Numbered from the stretch's first letter, positions 50,304 through 59,505 are shown. The stretch: 64,000 bases of DNA from Actinomadura sp. K4S16 (GCF_008327685.1 NZ_BDDE01000018.1:124001-188000), one strand, 5' to 3'. Numbers and translations are program-made. Notes: generated from the sequence alone by a model not told the origin.

Positions 50304-52102
50304 TGGACCCCCTGCGCGACGGCGACCCCCGCCGGATCGGCCCGTACCGGCTGGAGGGCAGGCTCGGTGCGGGCGGCATGGGGGAGGTGTTCCTCGGCGC
50401 CACCCCCGGTGGCCGCCGGGTCGCGGTCAAGGTGATCCGCGCCGAGTACGCGCAGGATGCCCGTTTCCGGGTTCGGTTCGCGCGTGAGGTCGAGGCGGCC
50501 CGGAAGGTGGGCGGTTTCTACACCGCGCAGGTGGTGGACGCCGATCCGGAGGCGGCCGAACCGTGGATGGCGACCGCCTACGTCCCCGGCCCGTCCCTGC
50601 GCGAGGCGGCGCCGCTGGACGTCCCCGCCGTCCGCGCGCTCGGTGCCGCGCTGGCCGAGGGGCTGGCGGCGATCCACGCGAGCGGGCTGGTGCACCGGGA
50701 CCTCAAGCCCGGCAATGTCATCATGTCGCCGGACGGCCCGCGCATCATCGACTTCGGCATCGCCCGAGCGGCCGGCGCCACCGCGCTGACGTCCACCGGC
50801 GCGGTCGTCGGCACGTACGCGTTCATGTCGCCCGAGCAGGTCCGCGCGGACACGGCGGGCCCGGCGTCGGACGTGTTCTCCCTGGGCTGCGTCCTGGCCT
50901 TCGCCGCGACCGGGCGCGGGCCGTTCGACGCCGAGAACGTGCCGGGGATCGTCCACCGGATCGTCAGCGCCCCGCCGGACCTGACCGGCGTGCCCGCCGA
51001 GCTGCGTCCCGCGATCGTGACGTGCCTGGCCAAGGAACCGGACCGGCGGCCGGCGCCCGCCGAGGCGGCCCGGCTGCTGGCGGCGCCGCCCGGCCGGACG
51101 GGGCGCCGCACCGTCCTGGCGGGGGGAGCGGCGGCGGGCGTCGCGGCCGTCCTCGGCGTGCCCGCGCTGCTGTGGCGGCGGTCGGAAGAGGACGCCGCGC
51201 CGCTGAAGGACCCTCGGCCGGTCGTGCTCGCCGGCGGACCGGTCGCGACGTTCCGGCTCGCCTTCACTCCGGACTCGAAGACGCTGGTCTGCGCGGCGGC
51301 GGAGCAGATCTGGCGGTGGACGGTCGCGACCGGCCGCGGAACCGTGCACGAGCTGGGCGACGATGGCGCCGACCAGCTCACGGCGCTCAGCGGGGACGGG
51401 CGGCTGCTGGCGACGCTGCGCGGGAAGGGCCCGATCCGGCTCTGGGAGGCGGCCACCGGCGCCCGCCTCCGGACGGTGATGCCCGCGGGCAGGGCGTTCA
51501 CCAAGGCGTTGAGCGAGGACGGCCGGGCCCTGGCCACCGTCGGAGCGAACGGCGTCGAACTCTGGGACACCGCGACCGGTCGCCGCACCGGCGTGTTCGC
51601 ACCGCGCAACGATGCCACCCGGCTGACGTTCGATGCGACCGGCGACCGGATCGCCGTCAGCGGCGGCGGCGACGTCCAGGTCCACGACCTGCGGGCGGAC
51701 CGGGACGTCGCGAACGCCGTCGCCGGCACCATCAACGTGCTGTTCGCCTTCGCCCCGGACGGGCGGACCGCCGCGACCGACATCTGGGACAGGACGCATC
51801 CGGACCGGGCCACATGGGCGATCCGGATCCTGGACCTGCGAGCCGGGAAGCGGATCCGGGACCTGGAAGGACACGAGGGGACCGTCCAGGCACTGGCGTT
51901 CAGCCCCGATGGCCGGGCCCTGGCCAGCGCGGCCCAGGACGGAACGATCAGGCTGTGGGACACGCGCACCGGCGACGGGTTCGCAACACTCGAATGGGAG
52001 CGGTCGGACGGGACGGCCCTGGCGTTCAGCCCGGACGGCCGGCTCCTGGCCGCCGGAGCCGGCAGCTCCGACGGGAGCGTTCGCCTCTGGCGCTTCTCGT
52101 AG
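50303..52102 (+). CDS. Ser/Thr protein kinase with seven-bladed WD40 propeller, copy 2
   Basis: 599 residues. The kinase domain is colinear with copy 1 (Lys43, Asp133, Asp150) and contains a 107-bp stretch identical to it (48729-48835 and 50663-50769), so recent conversion or slow divergence of this part. A membrane segment (TVLAGGAAAGVAAVLGVPALL) is followed by seven blade ends (IWRWTV, IRLWEA, VELWDT, VQVHDL, IRILDL, IRLWDT, VRLWRF). The propellers are far more diverged than the kinases, suggesting different ligands for similar catalytic modules. Confidence 0.92.
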   Translation: MDPLRDGDPRRIGPYRLEGRLGAGGMGEVFLGATPGGRRVAVKVIRAEYAQDARFRVRFAREVEAARKVGGFYTAQVVDADPEAAEPWMATAYVPGPSLREAAPLDVPAVRALGAALAEGLAAIHASGLVHRDLKPGNVIMSPDGPRIIDFGIARAAGATALTSTGAVVGTYAFMSPEQVRADTAGPASDVFSLGCVLAFAATGRGPFDAENVPGIVHRIVSAPPDLTGVPAELRPAIVTCLAKEPDRRPAPAEAARLLAAPPGRTGRRTVLAGGAAAGVAAVLGVPALLWRRSEEDAAPLKDPRPVVLAGGPVATFRLAFTPDSKTLVCAAAEQIWRWTVATGRGTVHELGDDGADQLTALSGDGRLLATLRGKGPIRLWEAATGARLRTVMPAGRAFTKALSEDGRALATVGANGVELWDTATGRRTGVFAPRNDATRLTFDATGDRIAVSGGGDVQVHDLRADRDVANAVAGTINVLFAFAPDGRTAATDIWDRTHPDRATWAIRILDLRAGKRIRDLEGHEGTVQALAFSPDGRALASAAQDGTIRLWDTRTGDGFATLEWERSDGTALAFSPDGRLLAAGAGSSDGSVRLWRFS

Positions 52103-52138
52103 CCGGGAATTGTCGGACCCGGGGCGTACGGTCGGCGC

Positions 52139-52846
52139 GTGAACCGCACCGACCGCTTGTACGCCCTGGTGGAGGAGTTGCGCGCGTGCGCCCCGCGGCG
52201 GGTCAGCGCGCGGGAGCTGGCCGCGCGGTACGAGGTGAGCGTCCGCACGATCGAGCGCGACATCGGCGCGCTCCAGCAGGCCGGGGTGCCGATCTTCGCG
52301 GACGTCGGCCGGGGCGGCGGCTACACCCTCGACAAGAGCCGGACGCTGCCGCCGCTGAACTTCACCCCCGCCGAGGCCGTCGCCGTCGCGATCACCCTGT
52401 CCCGGGCCGGCGGGTCCCCGTACTCCCGGGCCGCCCGCACCGCCCTGCACAAGATCGTCGCCGCTATGTCGGCGGCCGACAGCGCCTCGGCCCGCGAACT
52501 GGCCCAGCGCGTCCGCTTCCTGACCCCCGCCGACGGCGACGACCCGGCGTCCGTGCCGAGCGTCCTTGAGGAGGCCATCCGCACGCGCCAGGTGGTCCGC
52601 CTCACCTACGTCGACCGGGCGGGCACCGAGACCGAGCGCGACGTCGAGCCGGTCGCGTTCACCGCGTCCGGCGAAGGCTGGTACCTGACGGCCTGGTGCC
52701 GCATGCGAGGCGAGCGCCGCGTGTTCCGCACCGACCGCGTCCGCCGCGCCGCCCTCCTGGAGGAGACCGCCCCCGAGCGCCCCGTCGAGGCGATGCACGA
52801 CGACATCCCGTCCGACTACACCTTCCGCCCCCTGGAACTCATCTGA
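52139..52846 (+). CDS. WYL-domain transcriptional regulator (YafY-like)
   Basis: 235 residues from GTG 52139. An N-terminal helix-turn-helix (RLYALVEELRACAPRRVSARELAARYEVSVRTIERDI) is followed by the WYL domain (RQVVRLTYVDRAGTETERDVEPVAF; GWYLTAWCRMRGERRVFRTDRV), with the typical GWYL and FRxDR. WYL regulators bind nucleic acids or small ligands and are common in DNA-damage and defence control. The target is unclear. Confidence 0.9.
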   Translation: MNRTDRLYALVEELRACAPRRVSARELAARYEVSVRTIERDIGALQQAGVPIFADVGRGGGYTLDKSRTLPPLNFTPAEAVAVAITLSRAGGSPYSRAARTALHKIVAAMSAADSASARELAQRVRFLTPADGDDPASVPSVLEEAIRTRQVVRLTYVDRAGTETERDVEPVAFTASGEGWYLTAWCRMRGERRVFRTDRVRRAALLEETAPERPVEAMHDDIPSDYTFRPLELI

Positions 52847-52955
52847 GCGTCCGTCGCCGTGGTGCGGTCGCCGAAGGATTCCCGGCCCGTCATGTAATCC
52901 GCTGCGGCCTTCTCCGACTTCTCGGCGTACCGGTTCCGAGAAGAGAGGAGGTGGC

Positions 52956-53513
52956 GTGGACGAGCAAGAGGCCCGATTCACCCGCCTCTACGAGACGTAC
53001 TACCGCAACGTCTTCGGCTACGTCGTGCTGCGGGCCTCCCCCCAGGCCGCCGAGGACCTGACGGGCGAGGTGTTCACCGTCGCGTGGCGGAAGATCGATG
53101 AGATCCCCGACCAGGCGCTGCCGTGGCTGCTCGGCGTGGCCAGGAACCTGGTCCGCCAGTCGCACGGCGCGGCGGGCCGGGCGCGCGGACTGGTCGACCG
53201 GCTCGCCGGCCTCACCACCGACGCCGACCTGCACGCCTGGGACGTCGCCGAGCACCTCATCGCCCGCGACCAGGCGCTGGCCGCGCTGCGCGCCCTTCCC
53301 GCCAAGGAGGCCGAAGCGGTCACCCTGACCGCCTGGCACGGGCTGGCCCCCGCGGAGGCGGCCCGGGCCGCGGGCTGCTCCCGCACCGCCTTCATCGTCC
53401 GGCTGCACCGGGGACGCCGCCGGCTGGCCAGGGCGATCGAGGCGTCCCAGGAAAGCACGACGCGAACGCACGGACGCGCCCCGCGCCCGCGAGTCATCCA
53501 GGAGAAGCAATGA
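52956..53513 (+). CDS. ECF-type sigma factor
   Basis: 185 residues from GTG 52956 with GAGAGGAGG upstream. Region 2 is RLYETYYRNVFGYVVLRA to LPWLLGVARNLVRQS. Region 4 is LPAKEAEAVTLTAWHGLAPAEAARAAGCSRTAFIVRLHRGRRRL. The stop overlaps the start of the CU044_5270 gene (ATGA). Confidence 0.9.
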   Translation: MDEQEARFTRLYETYYRNVFGYVVLRASPQAAEDLTGEVFTVAWRKIDEIPDQALPWLLGVARNLVRQSHGAAGRARGLVDRLAGLTTDADLHAWDVAEHLIARDQALAALRALPAKEAEAVTLTAWHGLAPAEAARAAGCSRTAFIVRLHRGRRRLARAIEASQESTTRTHGRAPRPRVIQEKQ

Positions 53514-54655
53514 AGCAGGACGATCTCGACAACCTGATCGTCGCCCTGAAGCCCGCGGCGGCCGACGAACTCGCCGACGACGCCTTCGCGCGGCGTCCCG
53601 ACGTGGCGCAGGTCCGTGCGCGCGCCGCCGCCTCGGCCGAGAACCCGCGCGCGGTGCCGGCGCGGCGGCCGGTCCGGCGGCTGGCCTTCGCCGCCGGCGT
53701 GACCGCGGTGGCGGCGGCCGCGACGGCGGTGGCCGTCGGCATGCCGTCGGACGGCCCCGGCGACGGCCCCCGCTCCGGCCATGACGAGGCGATCGACACC
53801 CGCGCATTCCTGCTGGCCAGCGCGAAGACGGCCGCCAAGCAGCCCGCCGCCCACGGGACCTGCTGGTACAAGCGGACCCGCATGTGGCAGGACATCATGC
53901 CCTTCAAGCCCGGCCCAGACGTACCGACGCCCAAGGGCAAGCCCCGGGGCAGGTCCCAGAACTTCCAGGCGCGGACCGCGAGCAGCTTCGAGGACTGGGC
54001 GTGCACCCAGGCCGGCACCGGCATGCGGTTCCGTTCACACGGACCGCTGGACATCGAGCTCACCTTCCCCACGAAGAAGGACGAGGCCGCCTGGAAGGCG
54101 GCGGGCTCGCCGGCGCTGGACGTCAACGGCGGCACGACCGCCTCGAAGCCGAGCACGGTCACCTACCGCAAGCGCTCGCACCTGGTGAACCCCGTCATCG
54201 GGTCCCATGAGATCGAGTGGAAGACGCTCGCGAAGCTGCCGGCGACCGACACCGCCCTGGAGAGCTACCTGCGCCGGCTGTGGCAGCAGGACCGCCGGGG
54301 CGGCGCGCACGGCTACACCGCCCCGGCCGACTTCGGCGAGTACGTTTTCGTCAGCGCCTGGGACCTGTTCATGGCCCCCACCACCCCCGGCACCCGGGCG
54401 GCCCTCTACCGGATCCTGGCGCGCACCCCGTCCGTCCGCGTCACCGGACAGATCAAGGACCGGATGGGCAGGCTCGGCATGGCCATCACCGTCCAGGGCA
54501 CCGGCGCGCGGCTCGTCGTGGACCGCACGAGCGCCCAACTCCTCGACTACGAGGAGCAGGGCGCCGCCCTTCCCGGCAAGGCGGCCGGAGGCGAGTACCT
54601 GGCCTTCGAGCGCCAGGGCTGGGTGAACGAGATCGGAGGCGTCCCCGCCCCCTGA
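53510..54655 (+). CDS. CU044_5270 family protein
   Basis: 381 residues from ATG 53510. A ~55-residue cytoplasmic N-terminus, one membrane segment (LAFAAGVTAVAAAATAVAVG) and an extracytoplasmic domain with the family blocks (FLLASAKTAAKQPA.GTCWYKRTR; YRILARTPSVRVTGQIKDRMGRLGMAI). It is coupled to the sigma factor, so likely an anti-sigma or envelope sensor. No zinc anti-sigma motif. Confidence 0.85.
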   Translation: MKQDDLDNLIVALKPAAADELADDAFARRPDVAQVRARAAASAENPRAVPARRPVRRLAFAAGVTAVAAAATAVAVGMPSDGPGDGPRSGHDEAIDTRAFLLASAKTAAKQPAAHGTCWYKRTRMWQDIMPFKPGPDVPTPKGKPRGRSQNFQARTASSFEDWACTQAGTGMRFRSHGPLDIELTFPTKKDEAAWKAAGSPALDVNGGTTASKPSTVTYRKRSHLVNPVIGSHEIEWKTLAKLPATDTALESYLRRLWQQDRRGGAHGYTAPADFGEYVFVSAWDLFMAPTTPGTRAALYRILARTPSVRVTGQIKDRMGRLGMAITVQGTGARLVVDRTSAQLLDYEEQGAALPGKAAGGEYLAFERQGWVNEIGGVPAP

Positions 54656-54665
54656 CCGGACGGCG

Positions 54666-54699
54666 GCGGGCCCGCACGACAAGAGACGTGCGGGCCCGC
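54666..54699. terminator. bidirectional hairpin terminator
   Basis: GCGGGCCCGCACG (54666-54678) pairs perfectly with 54687-54699 around an ACAAGAGA loop, between convergent genes. Confidence 0.85.
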
Positions 54700-54707
54700 G
54701 GTCGCGG

Positions 54708-54974
54708 TCAGCCCGTGTAGTTCGGCATCTTGGGGATGGCCTTGCCGGGGGGCTGGGCGACCGGCGGCCGGCTGGGCGCCGGGGCGCCGGGGCGCGTGGG
54801 CGGGAGCGTGGCGCCGGGGCGCGTGGGCGGGGCCGAAACGCTGGGGCGCGGGGTCGGGGCGCTGGGGGAGGCGGACGGGCGGGGAGTGGCGGTGGCGGCC
54901 TCGGCGGCGGCCATCCCGGTGCCCGCCAGGCCGACGCCCAGCGCGACGGCCGCGACGAGTGACTTCAGGCGCAT
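54708..54974 (-). CDS. secreted proline-rich peptide
   Basis: 88 residues. A signal peptide 1-27 (SLVAAVALGVGLAGTGMAAAEAA) is followed by an extended Pro/Ser/Thr/Ala chain (PTRPGATLPPTRPG) ending KAIPKMPNYTG. No domain recognised. It follows the L,D-transpeptidase gene by 22 nt on the same strand, so co-transcription and a cell-wall role are plausible. Confidence 0.65.
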   Translation of the reverse strand: MRLKSLVAAVALGVGLAGTGMAAAEAATATPRPSASPSAPTPRPSVSAPPTRPGATLPPTRPGAPAPSRPPVAQPPGKAIPKMPNYTG

Positions 54975-54996
54975 CGATGTTCCTTCCGGTGTTGTT

Positions 54997-55761
54997 TCAT
55001 TTCTTGACGACGACAGGCGTGCCGATCGCCAGGTTCTTGGCCATCCAGGTGATGTCGTCGTTGCCGACCCGCACGCAGCCGTGGCTGACCCTGCTGCCCA
55101 GCGCCGACGCCTTGTTCGTGCCGTGGACGGCGAGCTGCCCGGGGCCGCCCGCGAACGTCTTCAGCGTCGGCGAGAAGCCGCTCAGCCCGAAGGCGTACGC
55201 GCCGTAGGCGCCGCCCGGGTTCGGCGGTTTGACCAGCTCGGTGAAGTAGTAGCGTCCGGCCGGGGTCGGGGTGCCGCCCTCGCCGGTGGCGACCTTGCCG
55301 GTGCGCAGCACCTTGTCGCCGTCGAAGACGGTGAACGTGAACGCCCTCGGGTCGATCTCCACGCGGTGGGACGTCGACGACAGCGTGACGTCGGACGCCT
55401 TGACCCAGCCGGTGCTGCCGTTGGGCCGGACCGGCAGCAGCACTTTTAGCCAGCCGCCGTCCTTGGCCTCGACGAGGAAGACGCGGGTGGCGCCCATCGC
55501 GTTGGGGCTGGCCAGCGTCTTCCAGGCCGCGCCGTCGCCCTTCTGCTTGTGCACGGCGATCTGGCGGCCGCGCACGGTCGCTATCTCGGCACGCTGCCGC
55601 CCTGACCGCTGCGGCTCGGCGGCGACCGGCCGGCCCGTGCCGGACGGGCGGGCCCCCGATCCGCCGCCGTCCGACGAGCCGCAGCCGGCAAGTCCGGCGA
55701 TCAGCCCGGCAATGAGGCCGGCGGCCAGCAGGGTGCCGGTGTGGATCTTGACTTGGCGCAT
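54997..55761 (-). CDS. L,D-transpeptidase lipoprotein
   Basis: 254 residues. Signal peptide with lipobox LAGC. A SH3-like middle (VFLVEAKDGGWLKVLLPVRPNG) is followed by the YkuD domain with HGTNKASALG and SHGCVR (catalytic Cys229). It makes 3-3 crosslinks in peptidoglycan or attaches proteins. The divergent two-component operon shares the promoter region with 11-bp repeats, so it is a candidate target. Confidence 0.9.
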   Translation of the reverse strand: MRQVKIHTGTLLAAGLIAGLIAGLAGCGSSDGGGSGARPSGTGRPVAAEPQRSGRQRAEIATVRGRQIAVHKQKGDGAAWKTLASPNAMGATRVFLVEAKDGGWLKVLLPVRPNGSTGWVKASDVTLSSTSHRVEIDPRAFTFTVFDGDKVLRTGKVATGEGGTPTPAGRYYFTELVKPPNPGGAYGAYAFGLSGFSPTLKTFAGGPGQLAVHGTNKASALGSRVSHGCVRVGNDDITWMAKNLAIGTPVVVKK

Positions 55762-55783
55762 GCCGCGAGATGCTGGCCGAGGA

Positions 55784-55816
55784 CTGTGAAGAACCTGTGA
55801 GGCCGATGTGATGATC
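55784..55816. promoter_or_regulatory. three 11-bp direct repeats (OmpR-type operator)
   Basis: CTGTGAAGAAC, CTGTGAGGCCG and ATGTGATGATC follow each other with an 11-bp period, typical of tandem OmpR/PhoB-family dimers. The array lies between the divergent L,D-transpeptidase and response regulator genes. Confidence 0.6.
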
Positions 55817-55854
55817 CCGTGGTGCCGGCCGGGGTTTGGCTACGCTCACGAGCC

Positions 55855-56544
55855 ATGTGCGCGAATGTCCTGGTCGCGGAGGACGACACGAAGCAGGCGG
55901 AGCTGCTGCGCCGCTATCTCCAGCGCGAGGGGCACTCGGTGGTCGTCGTCCACGACGGGCGGGCAGCGCTCGACGAGGCCCGCGCGCGCCGCCCCGACCT
56001 CGTGCTGCTCGACGTGATGATGCCGGAGGTCGACGGCCTCGACGTGTGCCGCGGGCTGCGCGCCGAGTCCGACGTCCCGGTGCTCATGCTGACCGCCCGC
56101 TCGACCGAGGACGACCTGCTGCGCGGCCTCGACCTCGGCGCCGACGACTACGTCACCAAGCCGTACAGCCCGCGCGAGCTGATGGCCCGGGTGCGCACGC
56201 TGCTGCGGCGGACCGGGCGGGGGAGCGGCGAGCCGGTGTACCGGGTCGGCGGCATCACCGTGGATCCCGAACGGCACACGGTCCTCGCGGACGGGCGCGA
56301 GGTCGAGTGCACGCCCGCCGAGTTCCGCATCCTGGAGGCGCTGGCCGCGCGGCCCGGCCGGGTCCTCACCCGGGCGCAGCTCCTGGAGCATCTGCACGGC
56401 TTCGACCGCTTCATCACCGAGCGCACGGTCGATGTGCACGTGAAGAACCTGCGCAAGAAGATCGAGCCGGAGCCCCGGCGGCCGGTCCGGCTGTGCACCG
56501 TGTACGGCGTCGGGTACAAGCTGGTCGGCGACCGTGCGCCATAG
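55855..56544 (+). CDS. OmpR-family response regulator
   Basis: 229 residues from ATG 55855. Receiver with Asp53 (LLDVMMPEVDG) and Lys (DYVTKPYSPRELM); a C-terminal winged helix (LVECTPAEFRILEALAARPGRVLTRAQLLEHL; RTVDVHVKNLRKKIE). Overlaps the kinase start by 11 nt. Probably autoregulated through the 11-bp repeats. Confidence 0.94.
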   Translation: MCANVLVAEDDTKQAELLRRYLQREGHSVVVVHDGRAALDEARARRPDLVLLDVMMPEVDGLDVCRGLRAESDVPVLMLTARSTEDDLLRGLDLGADDYVTKPYSPRELMARVRTLLRRTGRGSGEPVYRVGGITVDPERHTVLADGREVECTPAEFRILEALAARPGRVLTRAQLLEHLHGFDRFITERTVDVHVKNLRKKIEPEPRRPVRLCTVYGVGYKLVGDRAP

Positions 56545-58762
56545 CCTGCTCGTCCGGCTGGTCGCCAGCTCGGTGCTGATCGCGGTGTGCTCGATCGTGG
56601 CGACCGCGTGGCTGGCGGCGCGCAGCACGTCCGGCGAGATCCGGCAGCGGCGGGGTCAGACGCTCGCCCGCGACGCCCGGATCAACGACGCGCTCCTCGG
56701 GTACGCGGCGAGCCACCCGCGCTGGGACGGCGTCGGGGAGACCGTGCGCGGGCTGGCCCGGCAGAGCGGCCAGCGGGTCGCGCTGGCGACCGAGGGCGGC
56801 GCCCGGATCGCGGACTCGGCGACCGGCCGTCCGCCGCTGCCGGCGCGCCCCTCGGCGGTCGTCGACCCGCTCGCCGTGGACGTCTCACTGGGGCCGGGCG
56901 CGGCCACCGACCGGATCGACGCGCGTGCGGCCGGGCCGTTCCGGCTGCCGGACGCCGAGCGGGTGCGGCTGCGCCGGGAGGTCGACGCGCAGGCGGCGTG
57001 CCTGCGCCGCGAGGGCCAGCGCGCCGCGGTCGTCGTCGGGCCGGGCGGCCGCCCGTACCTCCGCCGCGAGGGCGGCCCGGCACCGGGCCAGACCCGTCCG
57101 GGCGCACCCGTCGGCGCGCCTTCCGGATACGTCCCTTCCCCGCCGCGAGCGGGGCTCGATCGACCGTCCGGCGGCGGGGCGGTCGTCGTCGCCGTGGAGC
57201 CGCCGGGCGCGCTCCCCGGATACGTCCCTTCCCCGCCGCGAGCGGCGCTCGCGCGACCGCCCGCTGGCGGGGCGGTCGTCGTCGCCGTGGAGCCGCCGGC
57301 CGGGACCCGTCCGGGTGCACCCTCCGGATACGTCCTTTCCGCGCCGCGAGCGGAGTCTGCACGGTCGTCCGGTGGCGGAGCGGTCCGGCTGGTCGACGCG
57401 GTCGTGACGTCGCCGGGCGCGCTCTCGCCGACGCCGAAGCCCTCCTCTCCGCCGACCCGGCCGGTGGAGGAGTCGCAGCGGCCGGGGGCCACGCCCGGTG
57501 CCACGCCCGGCGTGCCGACCACCGTGCCCGGCCTGCCGAGCAGCGCGCCCGGCGGGCGGCCGGCGGACCGGTCCACCCCGGTGCCGGAGCCCTCGGCGCC
57601 GCCCGTGTCGTGCTCGCCGGACGCACCCGGTCCGACCGCCACCGAGAGGCGCGCGCTCGACCAGCTCGCCGCCCTGGTCCGGCGGTGCCGCGGAGGCCAG
57701 GTCGACGTGTGGCTGGACGAGACCGGCACGCCGGCCGCCCCGGCGTCGGCCGCCGAGTGCCTGGCCACCGCGCGCCGCACCCAGCTGAAGCCGTACGTCG
57801 CGCCGGCCGCGCTGCTCTACATCGGCTCGTCGGACGACCGTGCCCCGGCCATCGACCCGTACGGCATCGCGGGGGTCACCGCGGTGATCCTCGTCCTGGC
57901 GGTCGGGGTCAGCGTCCTCGTCGCCACCCGGCTGGCGCGGCCGGTGCGGGCGGTCACCGCGGCGGCCCGGCGGATGCGGGCCGGCGACGGCTCGGCGCGG
58001 GTCGCGGTGCGCGCCAAGGGCGAGGTCGGCGAGCTGGGCACCGCGTTCAACGAGATGTCCGAGCACCTGGACCGCCTGGAGCGGCAGCGCAAGGCGATGG
58101 TCAGCGACGTGTCGCACGAGCTGCGCACGCCGCTGAGCAACATCCGGGGCTGGCTGGAAGCCGCCCAGGACGGCGTGGCCGACCTGGGCCCGGCGCTGAC
58201 CGCCTCGCTGGTCGAGGAGGCCACGCTGCTGCAGCACATCGTCGACGACCTCCAGCAGCTCGCGCTCGCCGACGTGGGCAAGCTGCGGCTGCACCCCGAG
58301 CCGGTCGACGTGGCCGACCTGGTCGAGCAGATCGCGACCGTCTACCGGGCCGCGGCCGAGGCCGCCGAGCTGGTGCTGACCGCCGAGGTGACCGGCCGGC
58401 CGCACCTGGAGGCCGACCCGGTGCGGCTGCGGCAGGCGGTCGGCAACCTGCTCGCCAACGCGGTCCGCTACACCCCGGCGGGCGGGCGGGTGAGCCTGCG
58501 CGCGCACGCCGACGGCGACGACGTCCTGATCGAGGTCGCCGACACCGGGCCGGGCATCGCGCCCGAGCACCTGCCGCACGTCTTCGACCGGTTCTGGAGG
58601 GCCGAGAAGTCGCGCAGCCGCCAGACCGGCGGCAGCGGACTGGGCCTGGCCATCGTGCGGCAGCTGGCCGAGGCGCACGGCGGATCCGCGTCGGTGCGCA
58701 GCGAACCGGGCCGAGGCGCGACGTTCGTCCTGCGACTGCCGGGCTCACCGGACCGCGCCTAG
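56534..58762 (+). CDS. sensor histidine kinase with repeat-rich extracytoplasmic domain
   Basis: 742 residues. Membrane segments near 7-29 and ~440-462 enclose a ~400-residue outside part. It has three imperfect 31-36-residue repeats (GYVPSPPRA...GGGAVVVAVEPP) followed by a Pro/Thr/Ser-rich stretch with ATPGATPGVPTT. A HAMP domain, HisKA (MVSDVSHELRTPLSN, His528) and HATPase (NLLANAVRYTP; DTGPGIAPEHL; GGSGLGLAIV) complete it. The long repeats are unusual and may span the wall. Confidence 0.92.
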   Translation: MRHSLLVRLVASSVLIAVCSIVATAWLAARSTSGEIRQRRGQTLARDARINDALLGYAASHPRWDGVGETVRGLARQSGQRVALATEGGARIADSATGRPPLPARPSAVVDPLAVDVSLGPGAATDRIDARAAGPFRLPDAERVRLRREVDAQAACLRREGQRAAVVVGPGGRPYLRREGGPAPGQTRPGAPVGAPSGYVPSPPRAGLDRPSGGGAVVVAVEPPGALPGYVPSPPRAALARPPAGGAVVVAVEPPAGTRPGAPSGYVLSAPRAESARSSGGGAVRLVDAVVTSPGALSPTPKPSSPPTRPVEESQRPGATPGATPGVPTTVPGLPSSAPGGRPADRSTPVPEPSAPPVSCSPDAPGPTATERRALDQLAALVRRCRGGQVDVWLDETGTPAAPASAAECLATARRTQLKPYVAPAALLYIGSSDDRAPAIDPYGIAGVTAVILVLAVGVSVLVATRLARPVRAVTAAARRMRAGDGSARVAVRAKGEVGELGTAFNEMSEHLDRLERQRKAMVSDVSHELRTPLSNIRGWLEAAQDGVADLGPALTASLVEEATLLQHIVDDLQQLALADVGKLRLHPEPVDVADLVEQIATVYRAAAEAAELVLTAEVTGRPHLEADPVRLRQAVGNLLANAVRYTPAGGRVSLRAHADGDDVLIEVADTGPGIAPEHLPHVFDRFWRAEKSRSRQTGGSGLGLAIVRQLAEAHGGSASVRSEPGRGATFVLRLPGSPDRA
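57125..57400. repeat. 93-108 bp tandem repeats in the kinase sensor domain
   Basis: Copies start with GGATACGTCC at 57125, 57218 and 57326 (93 and 108 bp apart, both multiples of 3). Each encodes GYV-S-PRA ... GGGAV. Confidence 0.85.
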
Positions 58763-58775
58763 GCGCCGGGCGGCT

Positions 58776-59438
58776 TCAGCCGTTCTGGTCGGATGCGGTC
58801 ATGTCGCCCGTCTCGGGGGTGCCTTCGACGAGGCCGTAGCGCAGGTACACGGTGCCGTTCGGGCTGGCCGCCGGCGGTTCGAGGAGCGTGACGTTCGTGG
58901 GCACCTCGCCGCCGTCGAACACCTTCTTCCCGACGCCGAGCACGATCGGGTGGATCCAGAGGTCGAGGCGGTCGAAGAGCTTCTCGTGCAGGAGCGTCTG
59001 CACGAGGTTCAGGCTCCCGACGACCTTGACGTGCTCGTGCCGGTCGCGGATCTCGCGGACCGCCCCGGCCAGGTCCGGGCCGAGCTGGGTGGACCCCTCC
59101 CACGACAGGTCGGGCCTGCCGCGGGAGGCCACGTACTTCGGAATGCTGTTGAACAGCTTGGCGATCTCGTCGCCCTCGCCGTCCTGGTGCGGCCAGTAGG
59201 CGGCGAAGATGTCGTACGTCCGCCGGCCGAGCAGGAGGGCGTCCGTGCCCTCGTACGCGGCGAGGATCTGGCCCCCGGTGACGTCGTTCATCAGCGGCGC
59301 CTGCCAGCCGCCGAACGGGAACCCCAGCGGGTCCTCCTCGGGGCCGCCGGGCGCCTGCCCGACGAGGTCGAGGGTCGCGAACATCTCAATATGGATGAGG
59401 CCCATGGCTGCTCCCGATGGGTTGCTTTTCTCGGTCAT
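58776..59438 (-). CDS. dihydrofolate reductase family protein (RibD C-terminal type)
   Basis: 220 residues. IHIEMFATLDLVGQAPGGP, LLLGRRTYDIFAAYWP, YVASRGRPDLSWEGS and VVGSLNLVQTLL match DHFR/RibD_C-like reductases widespread in actinomycetes, which are NADPH-dependent enzymes with unknown substrates. Start ATG 59438; an internal Met (residue 12) could also serve. Convergent with the kinase gene. Confidence 0.87.
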   Translation of the reverse strand: MTEKSNPSGAAMGLIHIEMFATLDLVGQAPGGPEEDPLGFPFGGWQAPLMNDVTGGQILAAYEGTDALLLGRRTYDIFAAYWPHQDGEGDEIAKLFNSIPKYVASRGRPDLSWEGSTQLGPDLAGAVREIRDRHEHVKVVGSLNLVQTLLHEKLFDRLDLWIHPIVLGVGKKVFDGGEVPTNVTLLEPPAASPNGTVYLRYGLVEGTPETGDMTASDQNG

Positions 59439-59505
59439 GAGGTAGACCCGCGGGCGCCGCCCGACTCATCGCCGCCCCGGTATCCGGCTTCGTACCCCGC
59501 CGGGG

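Noticed and set aside
49247-52981. 1244-codon minus-strand frame opposite the kinases
   Set aside because: Antisense shadow of two well-supported STK-WD40 genes.
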